A stretch of 64,000 nucleotides of DNA from Parasponia andersonii (lineage: Eukaryota > Streptophyta > Magnoliopsida > Rosales > Cannabaceae): the NCBI GenBank assembly GCA_002914805.1, contig JXTB01000064.1, forward strand, positions 53,474 through 117,473, written 5' to 3'. Below are positions 13,801-26,237 of the stretch, one piece after another. Made by a program: the position numbers and the translations under genes. Below the pieces are notes generated by a model. That model had not been told where the DNA came from, searched no databases, and worked only from the letters and a program-made list of their open reading frames with translations. How positions within the stretch are numbered: position 1 is the stretch's first letter; every line of letters starts with the position of its first letter.

Positions 13801-16800
13801 GTCTTGTCATTTTGCTATTTAACTTGTAAGAATTGGTTTCAGGGGCATGAGCTTGTATTACATGTCTTGTATCATCTTTATTCTCTCACAGCGGACCTTG
13901 ATTCAGTTGGAGACACTTCATATCCTGCTGCTGTTTATGAAAAGTTTCTATTGGCAGTGGTGGGCACTTTTATCTAATTTGACTTATTAACTTCTTCTGT
14001 AACTTCTTATATTTAAAAAAGAAAGTCAAATTCATGTAAGGCTCATCTCTGTGTTCTTCTTCTTCTTCTTCTTCTTCTTCTTCTTCTTTTTATTTTATTT
14101 TATTTTATGTAGGCCACATCTTTGCTCGGCTTATTTCCAGCTTCAGACAAATCTTATAGCAAACTACTTGGCGAAGTTCCAGTTTTGCCTGATTCTGCCT
14201 TGAAACTACTTGGTGATCTCTGCTTGGCTGATGTTACTGATCAGTGGGGAAAAGATATTCGTGATGTTGAACGTGTTACTCAGGGTCTTGGTGCGGTTTG
14301 GAGTCTGATTTTGGGTCGTCCACGATATAGGCAAGCCTGCTTGGATATAGCTCTAAAGGTAATTTGTAACTAACAAATTTTATAGTTTGTCTGGATCTAT
14401 ATACTTCTCATCTTAGCTTTCAGTTCTTTGCTCTAACATATGAGAACCATCAAAGATAAAATGATTTCTCATACTTACTCATGAAGAGGCTGTGACTTTT
14501 GTGAATTTCTTGTCTTATGTTCATTTACGTGTTTTGAGTTTCTATTATTACTTCTTTTTATTTATTCTTGTTTTTTGGTTCTCTAACTTAATGATGTCTT
14601 CTTGCTGTAGTGTGCTGTCCATGCACAAGATGAGATTCGCGCAAAAGCTATCCGACTGGTACAGAAACTAATCTCGAGGTCTTGTTAACTGGCTGCTTTC
14701 AAGCAGTTGGCTGGGCTCTCTTTTTTAAAGTATTTTATTCCTATCCTCTTGTTAGTTTGTACAAGGATTTTGCCTCGTACTCATAATATATTTTTTCAAA
14801 TTTTACAGGTGGCTAACAAACTCTATCAGTTGAGTTACATATCAGAAAATATTGAGCAATTTGCAACGAATATGTTGCTATCGGCTGTGAATAACCATTC
14901 AGATTCAGAGCATCTGCAATCTGGGTCCAGTGAGCAAGGAGCCGCGAGGATGGTATTGCTTTAAGTTTTTTCTTTCATATTCTTGTCAAGTTTATATGTA
15001 GCCATTAGAATCTCGAACATTTGTTGTTATCTTTCAGGTCAGTGAACACTACCAGCTTATAGTAGTACAGAAAAATGTGTGCATTTCACCCCCCAAAAGG
15101 AAAATTGTGACTGTTGCATATGCTGGGTTGTTTGGATGTCTTCGTTTCATGCCAGTTTATCTCACTAACCTTCTATTGCCTTTGTGTTTGGAAAGAACAA
15201 GGACATTTTGATGATCCTGGTTCCCATAAATTCTGTTGATTGGTTTCCTGTAAAAAATAAGTAAATATATTCTAGTGATTGCATGTTCAAAGGGTGATAG
15301 GATCAGGAAATTAAAAATTCTCTTTCAGCAATGTCTCTCACTCCCTTGTATCACTCAGAGAGTGAAGCGGTGGTTCAGATAACAAGTACATAATTGGTCG
15401 AGTACATTTTCAAGTTAACCAAACATGAAACTAAATCAGCTGTTTCTTTTTGTCCTCAGACAATTGCTCATTGTCTCTTCTTTTGTATCATTCATTCTCT
15501 TTTTATAAGATTACTGTTTCCTATTAAACAAGATAATTGTCGGATATAAGTCTTTTCGCATTCAGAAACTATACATCATCGATTACAATACACAATATAC
15601 CATTGAGTCACTTTCTGGGAATTCAAACACCATATTTTAGCTCCCTATACTTTTACATGAATCAAACTTCTAGTTGGTTCTAAACCTTGCCGTATTATTA
15701 TTTTTTTCCTTTTTTTTTTAAAGAAAAATTTGTTTTCTGGATTTTTAGGTTGGAAGCCTGGAAACTTCAGTTAGTGATTCTCAAATTTCAGATTCCGGAA
15801 ATTCTGAAAATGATTCCACCAGGAAGGGTCATCCAGTACGAAATAGCACTTCAACGATGTCTCTTCTGGATGCTCAGCGACTCATTTCTTTGTTTTTTGC
15901 CTTATGTTCGAAGGTTTGTTTCCATTTTCTCCTTGGCCATATGTAACTACTTATTTGCCTTGTTCTACCTGCAGCAGTAACACGTGTTGTATTTGTTTGC
16001 AGAAACCTAATCTTCTTCAACTTGTTTTTAACATATATGGGCGAGCGCCGAAAACTGTAAAGCAGGTCTCTTTCTCCTCCTCTCTTTTATTTATTTATTT
16101 ATTTTTTATTATTTATTATTTTTTTGGGGTGGAAGTGTCATTTTGGCACCATGTAAAACATTTAACAACTTTAGGAATATTCATATGAAAATTGACATTA
16201 TCCTGCTATTTCCCTCTTTTTGGCTATAGCCTTGTGATTTGTCTGAAAAATGGCTATATTTCTTAAAAGTAACTGTAATGTTGTAGTGAAAGAAAAATTA
16301 GGTGGAATAGATTCCTTGAAAGTGAGTTTTGACAAAAGGCCTAAGCTTTAAAACTCTTTGCAAAATAGTCATTTTACATGGTCGAGTATGATGTTGAACG
16401 TAGTCGAGTATGTCATGAGTGTAGTCGAGCATTGTTGAGAAAGACTACATTACAAATAAATTAAAAATATAGGTCTTTTGCAAATAATGATAATCTGGAA
16501 AAATGGAAAAATTTAATGAAATGAGTATGTCTTGTCTCAAAACTAAGAGATTCCACTCTTTGTTATTTGCAATGGATTTAGATATTTTGATATGGCCCAA
16601 ATATCTGTGCAATTGCATTTATGAGTTAGAGTTAATTTATTTGGATTAGCAGTCAATCCACGATTTAATAAAAAGAAAAGGAAAAAAAGAAAAAGGAAAA
16701 GAAGAGAGACTGAATGAAACTGCTGGCGTAGCAAATTTACTGTTTTATTTTTGGTTGACTTTTGGACACAGGCCTTTCACCGCCATATCCCTATTCTTAT

Positions 16801-19800
16801 AAGGGCGCTGGGTTCATCTAATTCTGATTTGCTTTCTATAATATCTGATCCACCACAAGGGAGTGAGAATCTTTTGACGCTGGTAGGTTACTTTCTAGTT
16901 TGTTTGGTCATTGTTATTGATATTGCTTTACATGCATTTTTCCTTTAATTTTGGAACTTGCTTTCTTGTGGTTGCTTTTTATCTGTGCCAAGGTGCTGCA
17001 GATTTTGACTCAAGAGACGACACCTGCTCCTGATCTGATAGCCACTGTCAAACATTTATACGAAACTAAGTTAAAGGTTTTTGTAATCCTGAAGCTTTTT
17101 CACTCCTATTTGCTACCTTATTCTTAAATCTTATATTTGATTATGTTCTTGCTGCAGGATGTATCAATTCTTATCCCAATGCTATCTTCACTTTCTAAAA
17201 ATGAGGTCTGTGCTATACACTTATACTTCATTTTCTTTTTCCACGTTCTCCCTCTAAATACTTTTTTAATGTGATTGGTTTTTTTCTTTAATTAAAGTTA
17301 ATTTGGTGATACCATTTCAAGCACTGATTTGTAAATCCTATAGAAATCAGGAGTTGCACTGATTGCTGTCTTTTCTGGTTAATTACCATTTACATGCTGC
17401 CCTGTTTGACTAACAGGTTCACTGAATGAATGAGTCACTAAACTTTAGTTGGCGTGCTTCTTTTTTTATTTTTTTATTTTTTTATTTTTCTGAAATTGAG
17501 GAACTCAAAGGAACGCCATAATTTACCTGGTTTTTTTATCTTTATTATTTTTCACTTTTTAAGGAGCATGTTCAAATTAATCCTGATACAAGGGTGGGGG
17601 ATTTGTCTATATGATTACGTATTGGTGATGTATTCCTCACTTCTTTGAATGAGCTCTGACAAACATTACTGAAAATTCTTAAATACCTTCATTTCAGTTG
17701 CAGAAATTAACTATGGTTTTTGAGTTCTTTTTCCCAGTCTTTTTTCTTCACCTGTGGATTTTAATTACACTGAAATAGCAGGTTTTACCTATATTTCCTC
17801 GGCTTGTAGCTCTTCCTTTAGAAAAGTTCCAAATGGCACTTGCTCACATACTACAGGTATTTTTTATTATCTGCTGAAACATAATGCATGTTTTATGATT
17901 ANTTTATTTTTTTTATTTTTTATTTTTTTATTTTATAAATTGAGTGCCTTGGACGGTAGGAATACAGTGGACTCTTTATTTCTCGACTTTCTGATACTTT
18001 GACACTAGCTTTGTTGTTACCGGAGTTGGGCCCTACATGTATTTGTATTATTGATGATCAGATTCCTTGTTAATTTACTATTCATCCCAGTGGAAAATCA
18101 GACTATTCGTCCTGGCGCTCCCTTATTCAGTCAATTGAATCAAGTTGCCTCAGTCAATTGAATCCAGCTGCCATCATCTGCTTATTTTAAAATATTACTA
18201 TTGAAAATATATGCACCGATACTGTGCATGCTTTGCTAGTATTGAGCTGTGTGATTTTAGAGCAATATGTCTTTATAAGTTGAAAATTATTTTAAAATAA
18301 TACTATTGAAAATATATGCACGGATACTGTCCATACTTTGCTTGTATTGAGCTCTGTGACTTTAGAGCAATGTCTTTATAAATTGAAAATCGAGTGTTCA
18401 TAACTATTCATTTGTGATTGTGCTTCTTTTACGTTATCTCTTTAACCTTCTGGTTATAGCTTGCATCAATTGGGGGAAATGAGGGAAATAAATTATTTTT
18501 AGCTGTCACAGTTTGCATTAACAAATTATAGCTATAATGTGGAGGGAAAAAACCTCAAAATAAAAGGAGCTGAATAGTCACCAAAAAATGTACAAAAATT
18601 TGCTGAATTTGAATTGTATTGCAGGGTTCAGCTCATACAGGCCCTGCTTTAACACCAGCAGAAGTTCTGGTTGCCATCCACGGAATTGTTCCTGAGAAAG
18701 ATGGTCTTGCGCTTAAAAAGGTAAGTTTGCTTTCTTCGTGAACTTCGGCTTTTTTTTAAGGTAGACTTCTGGGTTGTTACTTGTTACTGGATGAATGTTA
18801 ATCTCATTTATGAATTTTTCGGATATGGTGAAACTGTGTCCAATATGGTTGTATGATTGTACGCTTCATACCATGTTTCAGAAATATAGTTGCAACTTTG
18901 TAGTCAATGGATGCTTCTGGATCCTATCATTTTTCTCCCCTTTTTTCCCCCTTGTTTTTCATTGCTATATTCATTTGTTTCCTGTTTTCAGATAACAGAT
19001 GCTTGCTCAGCTTGTTTTGAGCAGCGCACAGTTTTTACGCAGCAGGTTTTGGCCAAGGCCTTGAGCCAGATGGTATATACGTAATTCTGTAATCTGTATA
19101 CATGATACAAGATCTCTGTTTCCCCCCCCCCTTTAATTTCATTTTTGGCTGTTAGTAATTATTTTATTTTCAGGTTGACCAGACTCCACTACCTCTTCTC
19201 TTTATGAGAACAGTAATTCAGTCAATTGATGCTTTTCCCTCACTGGTATGTTCTATCCCTTTCGTTGTTGTTGTTGTTATTGCTGCTACATTTAAATCTC
19301 GACTCCTGTTATGATTTCAGAGTTGCTATATGTTGCACCGGCTGTATTTCGTGGATCGGTTTCTGTGTCTTTGGCCTTCTGGTGTCATGACTTAGTCTAG
19401 TGAAAATAGATTTTTCTTAAGCACGTATTCTTTTTCCTTTATATTATAATCTTTTATATTTCTCCATAGGGAATGACTCCACACTTCTCGTTTGATACAT
19501 GTGTATATGACATAGATTTACAGCAAAAATAAGATATTATTGATTGGAATGGTAGTGATGACAAAATGACTATTTGTGCTTTATCCAGGTTGATTTTGTG
19601 ATGGAGATACTTTCCAAACTTGTGAGCAAACAGGTACACATTCTCAAGTTAAAAATGAAGCTTTATCTCAAGTTTGTAGCTGGTTTTATATCATGATTTT
19701 TGAGGCAGTTGTGTGAGCACTGCTTTTTGGCATTTATATGGGGACAAACTGATCGCTGTCCATCTTCTTTCTACAGGTCTGGAAAATGCCAAAACTTTGG

Positions 19801-20560
19801 GTTGGCTTCTTGAAATGTGTGTCTCAAACACAACCACATTCTTTCCACGTCTTATTGCAGGTATGAAATTTTTGTTGTATGGTGATCTTGCTATTGCCTT
19901 TCTGGATATATTCAGTTTGAATGTTTCTTTCTACTTGCTGCTTTCAGTTACCACCACCACAACTAGAAAGTGCTTTAAACAAGCATGCAAGCCTCAGAAG
20001 TTCCCTTGCTGCATTTGCTAGTCAGCCAAGTTTAACAAGTTCGCTACCTAGGTACACTTTCATGTACTTGATTTTGTACGCTTTGTTCCTGAGTAATTTC
20101 ATTTTGGTTTAGCAAGTATTGTTGACCCTCTTAAGGCTCTTAGCTAGAAAGGACGTGGGGCATTTACTTTTATCTGCGAAAATTTTAGTTATATGATTTC
20201 CTGACAATTTGTTCACTATATCTTATATATAAGAAACAATTAGTTCATATAAGACAGTTTGTGATCTTTGTTCTCGGCATGTACTTGGTATCATCTTTTA
20301 ACAGATTTATTAACACGTATCAAATTTGAAAGTCCACAGTTATAATTGAGTGTTTTTTTTGCTGGGAAATTATGAAAGTTGTTTCTTCTAAATCGTTCAG
20401 GAGTTTATGTCCATTTAACTTGCTGCGTATTCTTGGCAGATCAACGCTTTCAGTTCTGGGTCTTGCAAATGAAAGGCATATGCAGCAACAACCACTTGGT
20501 TCCTCATCCTTTAACTCTTCGGATGCAAGTTCATCGGTTCGTGGAGCAACACCATCATGA
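544..20560 (+). CDS. ESP4: Symplekin/PTA1 homologue (ESP4-like), mRNA 3'-end processing scaffold, 27 exons
   Basis: Scaffold that links the CPSF and CstF parts of the nuclear cleavage and polyadenylation machinery. Exons: 544-746, 1074-1233, 2331-2423, 3112-3214, 3378-3540, 10101-10275, 11162-11290, 11412-12005, 12129-12737, 13653-13721, 13843-13959, 14113-14358, 14611-14658, 14809-14952, 15749-15913, 16003-16065, 16772-16882, 16993-17076, 17158-17205, 17782-17856, 18625-18720, 18992-19072, 19174-19245, 19589-19633, 19777-19860, 19948-20051, 20440-20560. They sum to 4002 nt (1333 residues plus TGA), with GT..AG at every junction and no internal stop. Residues about 70-340 form the N-terminal HEAT-type symplekin/PTA1 region. 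[14 protein letters not shown] motif spans the exon 8/9 junction (about residues 537-547). Residues about 1030-1280 are the conserved Symplekin_C region; a Ser/Gln-rich tail follows. The start is the first ATG after the TATA box and opens the conserved N-terminus. Splice sites were chosen by eye from frame and my memory of plant homologues. Intron 5 is unusually long (6.56 kb). One N (17902) lies in intron 20 and one (4081) in intron 5; neither touches coding sequence. Confidence 0.93.
1234..2330 (+). other. Intron 2 of the symplekin gene
   Basis: An AT-rich intron of 1.1 kb between GT at 1234 and AG at 2329-2330. I see no repeat, RNA gene or mobile element in it. Short open frames on both strands at 1644-1833 overlap each other and have no recognisable domain. 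Confidence 0.7.
4195..4440 (+). repeat. Diverged tandem duplication, about 125-bp unit
   Basis: Two copies share the order 'cttCAATCCAGAatGTACcTT', 'gTTgaAATTTGTTcTAG', 'TATCCTTTATAAT' and 'ATAGGAAGGTgACtTGT' (roughly 4215-4315 and 4340-4430). They differ by many substitutions and small indels, so the duplication is old. It lies in intron 5. Confidence 0.6.
4536..6016 (+). pseudogene. Exon-like fragments of an unrecognised protein inside intron 5
   Basis: Three pieces read like conserved protein but are not symplekin. (a) 4536-4827: after an AG, a frame reads [13 protein letters not shown]..., then [11 protein letters not shown], then a change of frame into [19 protein letters not shown], with stops at 4771 and 4825. 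(b) 5342-5406: [19 protein letters not shown]. (c) 5893-6016: a 124-nt block flanked by AG and GT, reading [19 protein letters not shown] and on to [14 protein letters not shown]. The composition suggests an alpha-helical, HEAT-like protein. Frame breaks in (a) argue for a decayed gene copy or captured exons rather than a working nested gene. I could not name the parent protein. An alternative is an unspliced cassette of the host gene. Confidence 0.35.
8824..8942 (+). repeat. 59-bp tandem duplication in intron 5
   Basis: Two adjacent units, 8824-8882 and 8883-8942, both begin CTACTGATCATTTTA and end in CTCAAAGGTCCATG. They differ at only a few positions. Confidence 0.8.
10832..10864. repeat. 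(TA)n microsatellite in intron 6
   Basis: An uninterrupted TA dinucleotide run of about 16 units. It lies between exon 6 and exon 7 of the symplekin gene and should be length-variable. Confidence 0.9.
11096..11118. repeat. (TC)n microsatellite near the intron 6 acceptor
   Basis: A CT run of about 11 units lies 43 bases before exon 7. It may extend the polypyrimidine tract of that acceptor. Confidence 0.85.
13261..13368 (+). repeat. 54-bp tandem duplication in intron 9
   Basis: Two head-to-tail units (13261-13314 and 13315-13368) share AGTGATATTGAGAGTTAGTT and AATAAAGTAGCATTC, with about three differences. This looks like a recent local duplication. Confidence 0.85.
14054..14088. repeat. (TTC)n microsatellite before exon 12
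   Basis: About 11 TTC units followed by a TTTTA-rich stretch form a long pyrimidine tract directly before the exon 12 acceptor at 14111-14112. Confidence 0.9.
18184..18390 (+). repeat. 105-bp tandem duplication in intron 20
   Basis: Units 18184-18288 and 18289-18390 both begin ATTTTAAAATA and contain CTATTGAAAATATATGCAC and GAGCAAT..GTCTTTATAA. Just upstream (18129-18172), CAGTCAATTGAATC also occurs twice, 23 bases apart. Confidence 0.85.
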
Positions 20561-22577
20561 CGGTTAACCTTTGCAGATCTGGAATTTATCAGCTGTATAT
20601 AGTTCAATTAGCGTGGCATCTGATAATTAGAATTAATTTACTCTCTGGGGAAAGAAAGCGACTTGGTCTGCTGGGATGTCTTGACTGCTGAAAGGTGGAA
20701 ACCAAATGAATGTATTCGGCCCTGCAAGCAGATGGAGTTGCCTTTTGATCAATCAATTTCCATCCAAGAGAGATCCGCCCCAGTTTCCTATTCTTCTGCA
20801 GTATCAGCTGCTCTCGGGAATGTATCATAGTTGAATCGTCTTTTTGATTCTGTATCTATTCTCTCAAATTTTGATTGTTTTACTTCCTGCCGGATGCGGG
20901 GTGGGTGGTTTCATTTTGGCTTGTCAGCCACTTGAAACTATAAGCTGATATCGACCCATCTGTAATATTGTTATAATCTCTTATGACATTCTTCTGTGCT
21001 ATCTTCTTGATGACCATACTGGAAGATCCTGATGTCCTTTCCCAGCCCAAGTTTTCATGCTAAACACAGTTTTCTCTTCCACATACAATAAGGGGCACCA
21101 ATGTAAAGTGATACGTATGGAAGTTTTAAATGATATTCTTCATACAAAATGGATAATTTTGTGATTTTGATATTTCTTAACAATTGTCCATGTTTCAAAC
21201 TTTGTGCTTTTTTTTTTCCTTCCAAAAAAGGAAAAAAAATTGTGCGATTTTCACCTCGATGTTTCTTAAAATTTAGAGCCTTAATACATCTACCGTGTAC
21301 TGAAAATATTAATCGTCTCCCATAGTAGTCGAGAAAATTGACCATTTCTATGACGTGACCAAGGAATCCCAGCTAGACATTACAGCTGGCTATCTTCAAG
21401 GGAGCTCGGTTTAGTAGGATTGTGCACTAACATGCGTAGATTGCGACGCATGTTTTTGCTTCACCAAAGAGAGCAGAAGCACATGATTCGCCCCCTACAC
21501 ATGGGGAAACTTGGGAAAACAAAGAGCCGGCGGCGCCTTGCTGCATTTATTTCCTAATGCAGACTCGACTTCGTACAATGTCGTTCTGGACTAGAATTTA
21601 ATCGCATAACAAAAGAAAAATTACAAGTAAATATACAGAGGGAAGATTTAGCCATTTAACAAAAGAAAAATGCCAAATTAACAATTAATATACGAATGAG
21701 GAGAAACTATAAATGTGCACTGCAGTCTCAAGTTCCTTCAATTCTTACTTATACAGGATGGAGTAGGCGCATTGCGTGTCTGATGAGTAAATGTCAAGGT
21801 TATAAAACTAACCCATCTATACTCTGAAACGACGCGTGTTGCAAAGATAATGCCAAAAACAGACTCATCTAGAAAATTTGAACTATTTGGGACAAGTTGC
21901 TCTTGATGTCATACAAGGTCTATACTCTATATCACAAATAGTATGAATCCTCAACAAACTTACCCCATGCAATTTCCGAGGGATAAGGACGGTAATGGTA
22001 ACTGGTTTTTTTGTCAATCAAGCAAGTGAAGACTGTAAAACAAGCACCGGAAATCTACAACAAAAACGATCTCGTTTTTGTAAAAGAATAAGAAAAAAAA
22101 AATCTAAAATCTTCTGTTTCTTTGTCATTGCAAGTTGTGCCCATGGAGATGCTGCTTAATGTTTGGTCGTGGATGACTGATGCCCAGATCTATCAAGGGA
22201 CAAACCAACGAGATGAGATTTTATCTGTCAAGAAAGTTTCACTGATTAGGAAGTTTCCTTTCAACGTAAAAGTTAATTTTGCTAAATACATTGACCTTAA
22301 AATGCCTAAAAAGATGATTAATTACAAATTTAAGCAGCAAGTTTTGCTATGTACAGAAACACCTCCACAAGCCCCAAAAAGAAATTTCCACAAACGTCTA
22401 GATCAAATGGAGAAAGAACAGTCCTCGTTTTTTCACTCCCCCAAACTCCAGGTGAGGTGCATCTATCCATCATTTGTGACACAAAAGATTAGGATAAAGA
22501 ATTAAAGCACATCTCATAACAGCAAAATCATACCTCTCTTAAGCTACAGGTATCAAAACTGCTAGATTGATGTTCAA
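20561..22577. other. Convergent intergenic region (3' ends of both host genes)
   Basis: The stop codons of the symplekin gene (+) and the GT43 gene (-) face each other across 2.0 kb, so this stretch holds both 3' UTRs. No exact AATAAA was noted close after either stop. Short open frames here (for example 22122-22505) carry no recognisable domain and no conserved start. I see no mobile element. Confidence 0.6.
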
Positions 22578-24921
22578 TCACTTAAGAGGGAGAGCAACAT
22601 CAAGGTTCTTCTGGAGCAGCCATCCTCTAGGATAAATGCGACCATGAGCTTCCAAATGAAGATGCCAATTCATTATCCTTGAACAGCCCAAAGGTATACT
22701 TTCCATTTGATTTTCATCCTCCACCAGTTGCTCTATAAAAGTGGTCTCCTACGAAGTAAGCAAAATGTCAACGAGTTATACAGAAAATGGCAGCTTGATA
22801 ATATGTAGCAAATTGAAGAAGACAATTACAGAACACTACAAAGATTGCAATGATATTAATCATACTTGGAAACCCTCCTTCACTGTGTCTAACTGTCGAA
22901 TAGGAATTGATGTGGGGCGTCGCCATCTCTTTGAATCCCACAAAATTGTGCTGTTGAAAGCAAATCCTGACATATCAACGTGAAACCTTCGTAGCCTCTT
23001 ACTTTTCTCGTTAGTGTGCCATCCAGCTACTTGACTTCCATTGCACACTGGACCTTCCAATATGGCTTTGTTTTTGCTTTGTGCAAGCATTGCAACAGGC
23101 CAAGTGCCAAAACGGCTATAAAACAAATAGATCAAGATAAACATTTGCAATACGATACGTTTCGTAGATAGCATACGTAATTGATAGTGATAGTGGTTTG
23201 CAATTACAAAATTCCTTGATCACTAATCAATTGCTGATAAGACATTAAACAGGCAGAAATTGACTCAGTAATTATGGCTATCTCCACTATCAAATAGAGG
23301 CATTCAGATGATCAATATATCTTCTTTTTGTTCTTTATTGCCCTTTACAAGAATAATATGAAGGATCAACTCTCTAGAGATTTCTCACTTCTTAACATCC
23401 TCTCTCTTTCTCTCTCTTCCTGCAGAGCTTGTCTCTTCCCCCATAAAGGAAGAAAAGACAAAGGCCAAAATGAGAATGAACAATGTAAGCAAGAAGAAGG
23501 AAGTAACAGAACCTTAGAATTTACACAGCAAATTATAACTCCATAGGCCATATTTCTGATAAAGAGACTGAAGGAAAGAAGACTTCAATGGTCCAAGGGG
23601 TATTTACAGAACAAAGAGACTATTCATGCAATCACTTCTCACAAAGTAAAGCAAACAAACCAATAATTTGTTCAGGAACTCAAGCTTCAACCAGAAAACA
23701 CAAATGCCCATACTATACATACACCATTTCATTAGCACAAAAACCTTTGCTCAAAAAATTTCGATTTTCCATATTGGTCCAGTAATAACACTGATAACAT
23801 AAAAGCAGTGAATTGCAAAGAAAAATGGTCCAGTAATAATACTCAACAGAAACTTCAAGTAACGAAAACAAAGAACAGACATCCAAAAAAATGAATCGAA
23901 ATCAGATTAATCATGTCCAAAGCTAACTACAATCTTTAGACAAAATTTCGAATTATTGGAGCACAAAAATTAGCAGGCATTAGGGAATTCGTAATGGAGA
24001 CAGTTCTAAGATATCTTATAACTAAACAAACTGAACAAAGACACCAAACTTCCCAAATTAACGAAAACATTTATCATAACTCGAAAGAGAGTGAGATATA
24101 TACCTAATGTTTCTCAAGCTGTAGAACAACTCAAGCGAATATATATTGTCATCATCAGCAAAATAGACAATGCCATCAAGCCTGTGATGCTCAATATGCT
24201 CCAAAGCAGTGTTCCTCTGATGCACACCTCGGTCCTTAACTTCCGTCGAATTCTTGGCACAAACCAGATGCCTATACATAACACCCGTCTTCCTCAAAAC
24301 CTCCGCCGTCTCCATCGACGCCGAATTCATCTCCACCACCACCCAAAGCAGCGGCGGAGGCACCAACCTCAGCACCTGCCCCAACCTATTCAAGAAATAG
24401 GCTTGCGACGGCCTATTGTACGTCGGTGTCACCACAATTATCTGCTTCCTCGGCACAAACACGAGAAGCCCATTGCCCGATTCTGCCCGCGCCGCCTCGT
24501 CGATGCCCAGCCTCACGTCCACCACCACGTCCTGCTCCTGCTTCACACCCCGATCGCCACCACTACCACCACCACCGCCTCCTTCCTCTTCGAGTTGCAC
24601 GTTCACGTGCGGCGGCTTGATGTCGAAGGAGAAGTCCTGGGCGCGAATGTCGTCGACGTGACCCAAGGGCAGCATTCCGAGCAAGAACCCTAACAAGAAG
24701 AAAACTCCCCACCTCACGAACGCCTTCCTCAACCCCTGGGGTCCCTTCCGGCGGAAATTGACGACGAAGGCGGCGACGGCGGAGGGAAGCGAGGACGAGT
24801 ACTTGGAGCTGGAGAGGAGCTTATGAGACGGAGATGAGACCCCCCCGTGGGTACTGACGGCGCCGTTCTGGTAGGGACGGTCGTGGTAGGCCGGCGAGAG
24901 AGTTCTCCGGATCGATGCCAT
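22578..24921 (-). CDS. IRX9H: GT43 glycosyltransferase, IRX9H/IRX9-L type, xylan backbone synthesis, 3 exons
   Basis: Type II Golgi membrane protein of family GT43 that takes part in building the beta-1,4-xylan backbone of glucuronoxylan, probably in a complex with IRX10- and IRX14-type proteins. Exons on the minus strand: 24921-24104, 23115-22866 and 22748-22578, joined by GT..AG introns of 988 and 117 bases. They total 1239 nt (412 residues plus TGA). The N-terminus [10 protein letters not shown] is typical of the IRX9H branch and marks the start codon. A single membrane anchor lies at about residues 71-87, followed by a stem with a Gly run (114-119). The GT43 domain starts near residue 160 ([11 protein letters not shown]) and has the metal-binding DDD motif at residues 256-258 ([10 protein letters not shown]). 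Further conserved blocks are [10 protein letters not shown] at the exon 1/2 join and [18 protein letters not shown] near the C-terminus. No stop or frameshift is present. Whether this branch is catalytic or structural cannot be decided here. Confidence 0.93.
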
Positions 24922-25005
24922 CGCTCCTAATCAAGATTGTAGTGCTTCCCCTATACTACATGATCCAATCTCAATCGGATAGTTTCAGAACTATATGTAT
25001 ATATG

Positions 25006-25034
25006 TATATATGTATATAGTATATATATATATC
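25006..25034. repeat. TA-rich simple repeat in the 5' flank of the GT43 gene
   Basis: Imperfect ATATGT units (about 24993-25018) run into a TATATA stretch about 90 bases upstream of the GT43 start codon, in its presumed 5' UTR. Confidence 0.7.
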
Positions 25035-25181
25035 GGTTTATTTAATTACTGGAGCTGAAAATGATGAAATCGAAGGATCGGAGGGAGAAATGGAGTTGGG
25101 AGTAAATCTAAGAGTGTAGCTAATTTGAAATTTGAAGAAGAAGACCAGACCAGACCAGAAGAGGAGGCGCTGCCTAAGATG

Positions 25182-25187
25182 TATATA
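25182..25187 (-). promoter_or_regulatory. Candidate TATA box of the GT43 gene
   Basis: On the minus strand, AGCTATATAC lies about 265 bases before the start codon, followed by a CT-rich stretch (TCTGGTCTGG repeats, about 25145-25160) typical of plant 5' leaders. This is inferred from motif and position only. Confidence 0.4.
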
Positions 25188-25446
25188 GCTTCTTCAATGG
25201 AGTCTTTTTTGGGGACCGACCCGATTTTACCGCGGAGGGGAGAGAGATTTTAGAGAGAAAGACTGGTTTTTTCTTCAAAAAATAAAATAAAAAAATGGAT
25301 TTGTTTATTTCTAAGCTACGCGACGCAGGGATGGGACACGTGGCCTGCCCTGATCTCAGTTGCACGCTCCTCTCTTCTTTCTTTGGTTATCGTTGTCTTG
25401 TCGGAAGTGGAGGAGGAGTTGGCCTGGAGTGGTGTTGGACCCAATA

Positions 25447-25452
<6 letters not shown>

Positions 25453-25487
<35 letters not shown>
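25453..25487. repeat. (TA)n microsatellite
   Basis: About 17 uninterrupted TA units, some 530 bases upstream of the GT43 start codon and outside its presumed transcript. Confidence 0.9.
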
Positions 25488-25489
<2 letters not shown>

Positions 25490-26200
25490 TATCCATTACT
25501 CGCCTCTCTACCATTATAATTCCTGCCATATTTCTAGCTGTTTATTTCTACTCATTAGTTGAATATGAACGATGAGCTTTCAAAAAAAAAAAAAAAAAAA
25601 TATAGAGTATGAACGATGGATTTCATTTTTTATTTTTCTTTCTTTTTTCCCTTTATAATTAGTTTTCACTCACTTACTTTATACTTCCACATAAAATTAT
25701 CAGTCATAGTATCTCAACTTTGATAAATATATATTATATATATAATTCATTCCAATCTCTGGATTTTGAACAAAATATCCATGAAAAGCTCACACGAACC
25801 ATTGTTATCAACAACTTTTATAAATTAGATAGACATAAGTAGTTGAGTTTAGGGACAAAAACATCAGAAAGATCTTCTAAGTTTAAGACTGATATTAAAA
25901 TTATTCCTTTTCTTTATTCTTTTCTTCCTTCCTTTTGGGTTTGGAATGGACCCAAGGTCCCAAAGGCTTGGGGTTTGGTGGGAAATACAAATTAAAGCTT
26001 GGAATTGCCTTGGGTAAATACTGGGTGTGTGTGATTGTGTTATCACCAACTATTCCCTTAAAATTAACAAAATGAATAAATAACCCTGAAAACTTTACCT
26101 TCTCATTATCACATATTTAGGTTATAAAAATTACGTTCAATTCTGTCTGCCATATCTTTAGTATATATAAGATGCGTTAGATTTTTAGCTTTTATTTCTT

Positions 26201-26237
<37 letters not shown>

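Noticed and set aside
15687-15980. 97-codon open frame overlapping exon 15
   Set aside because: Different frame from the conserved symplekin reading ([14 protein letters not shown]), which fits both splice sites.
22122-22505. 127-codon plus-strand open frame between the two host genes
   Set aside because: No recognisable domain, and it lies in the 3' flank of the GT43 gene. It has no splice or homology support.
24091-24693. 200-codon open frame on the plus strand, rich in His/Arg
   Set aside because: It is the reverse strand of exon 1 of the GT43 gene, whose frame has clear family motifs. The long open frame comes from the GC-rich coding sequence.
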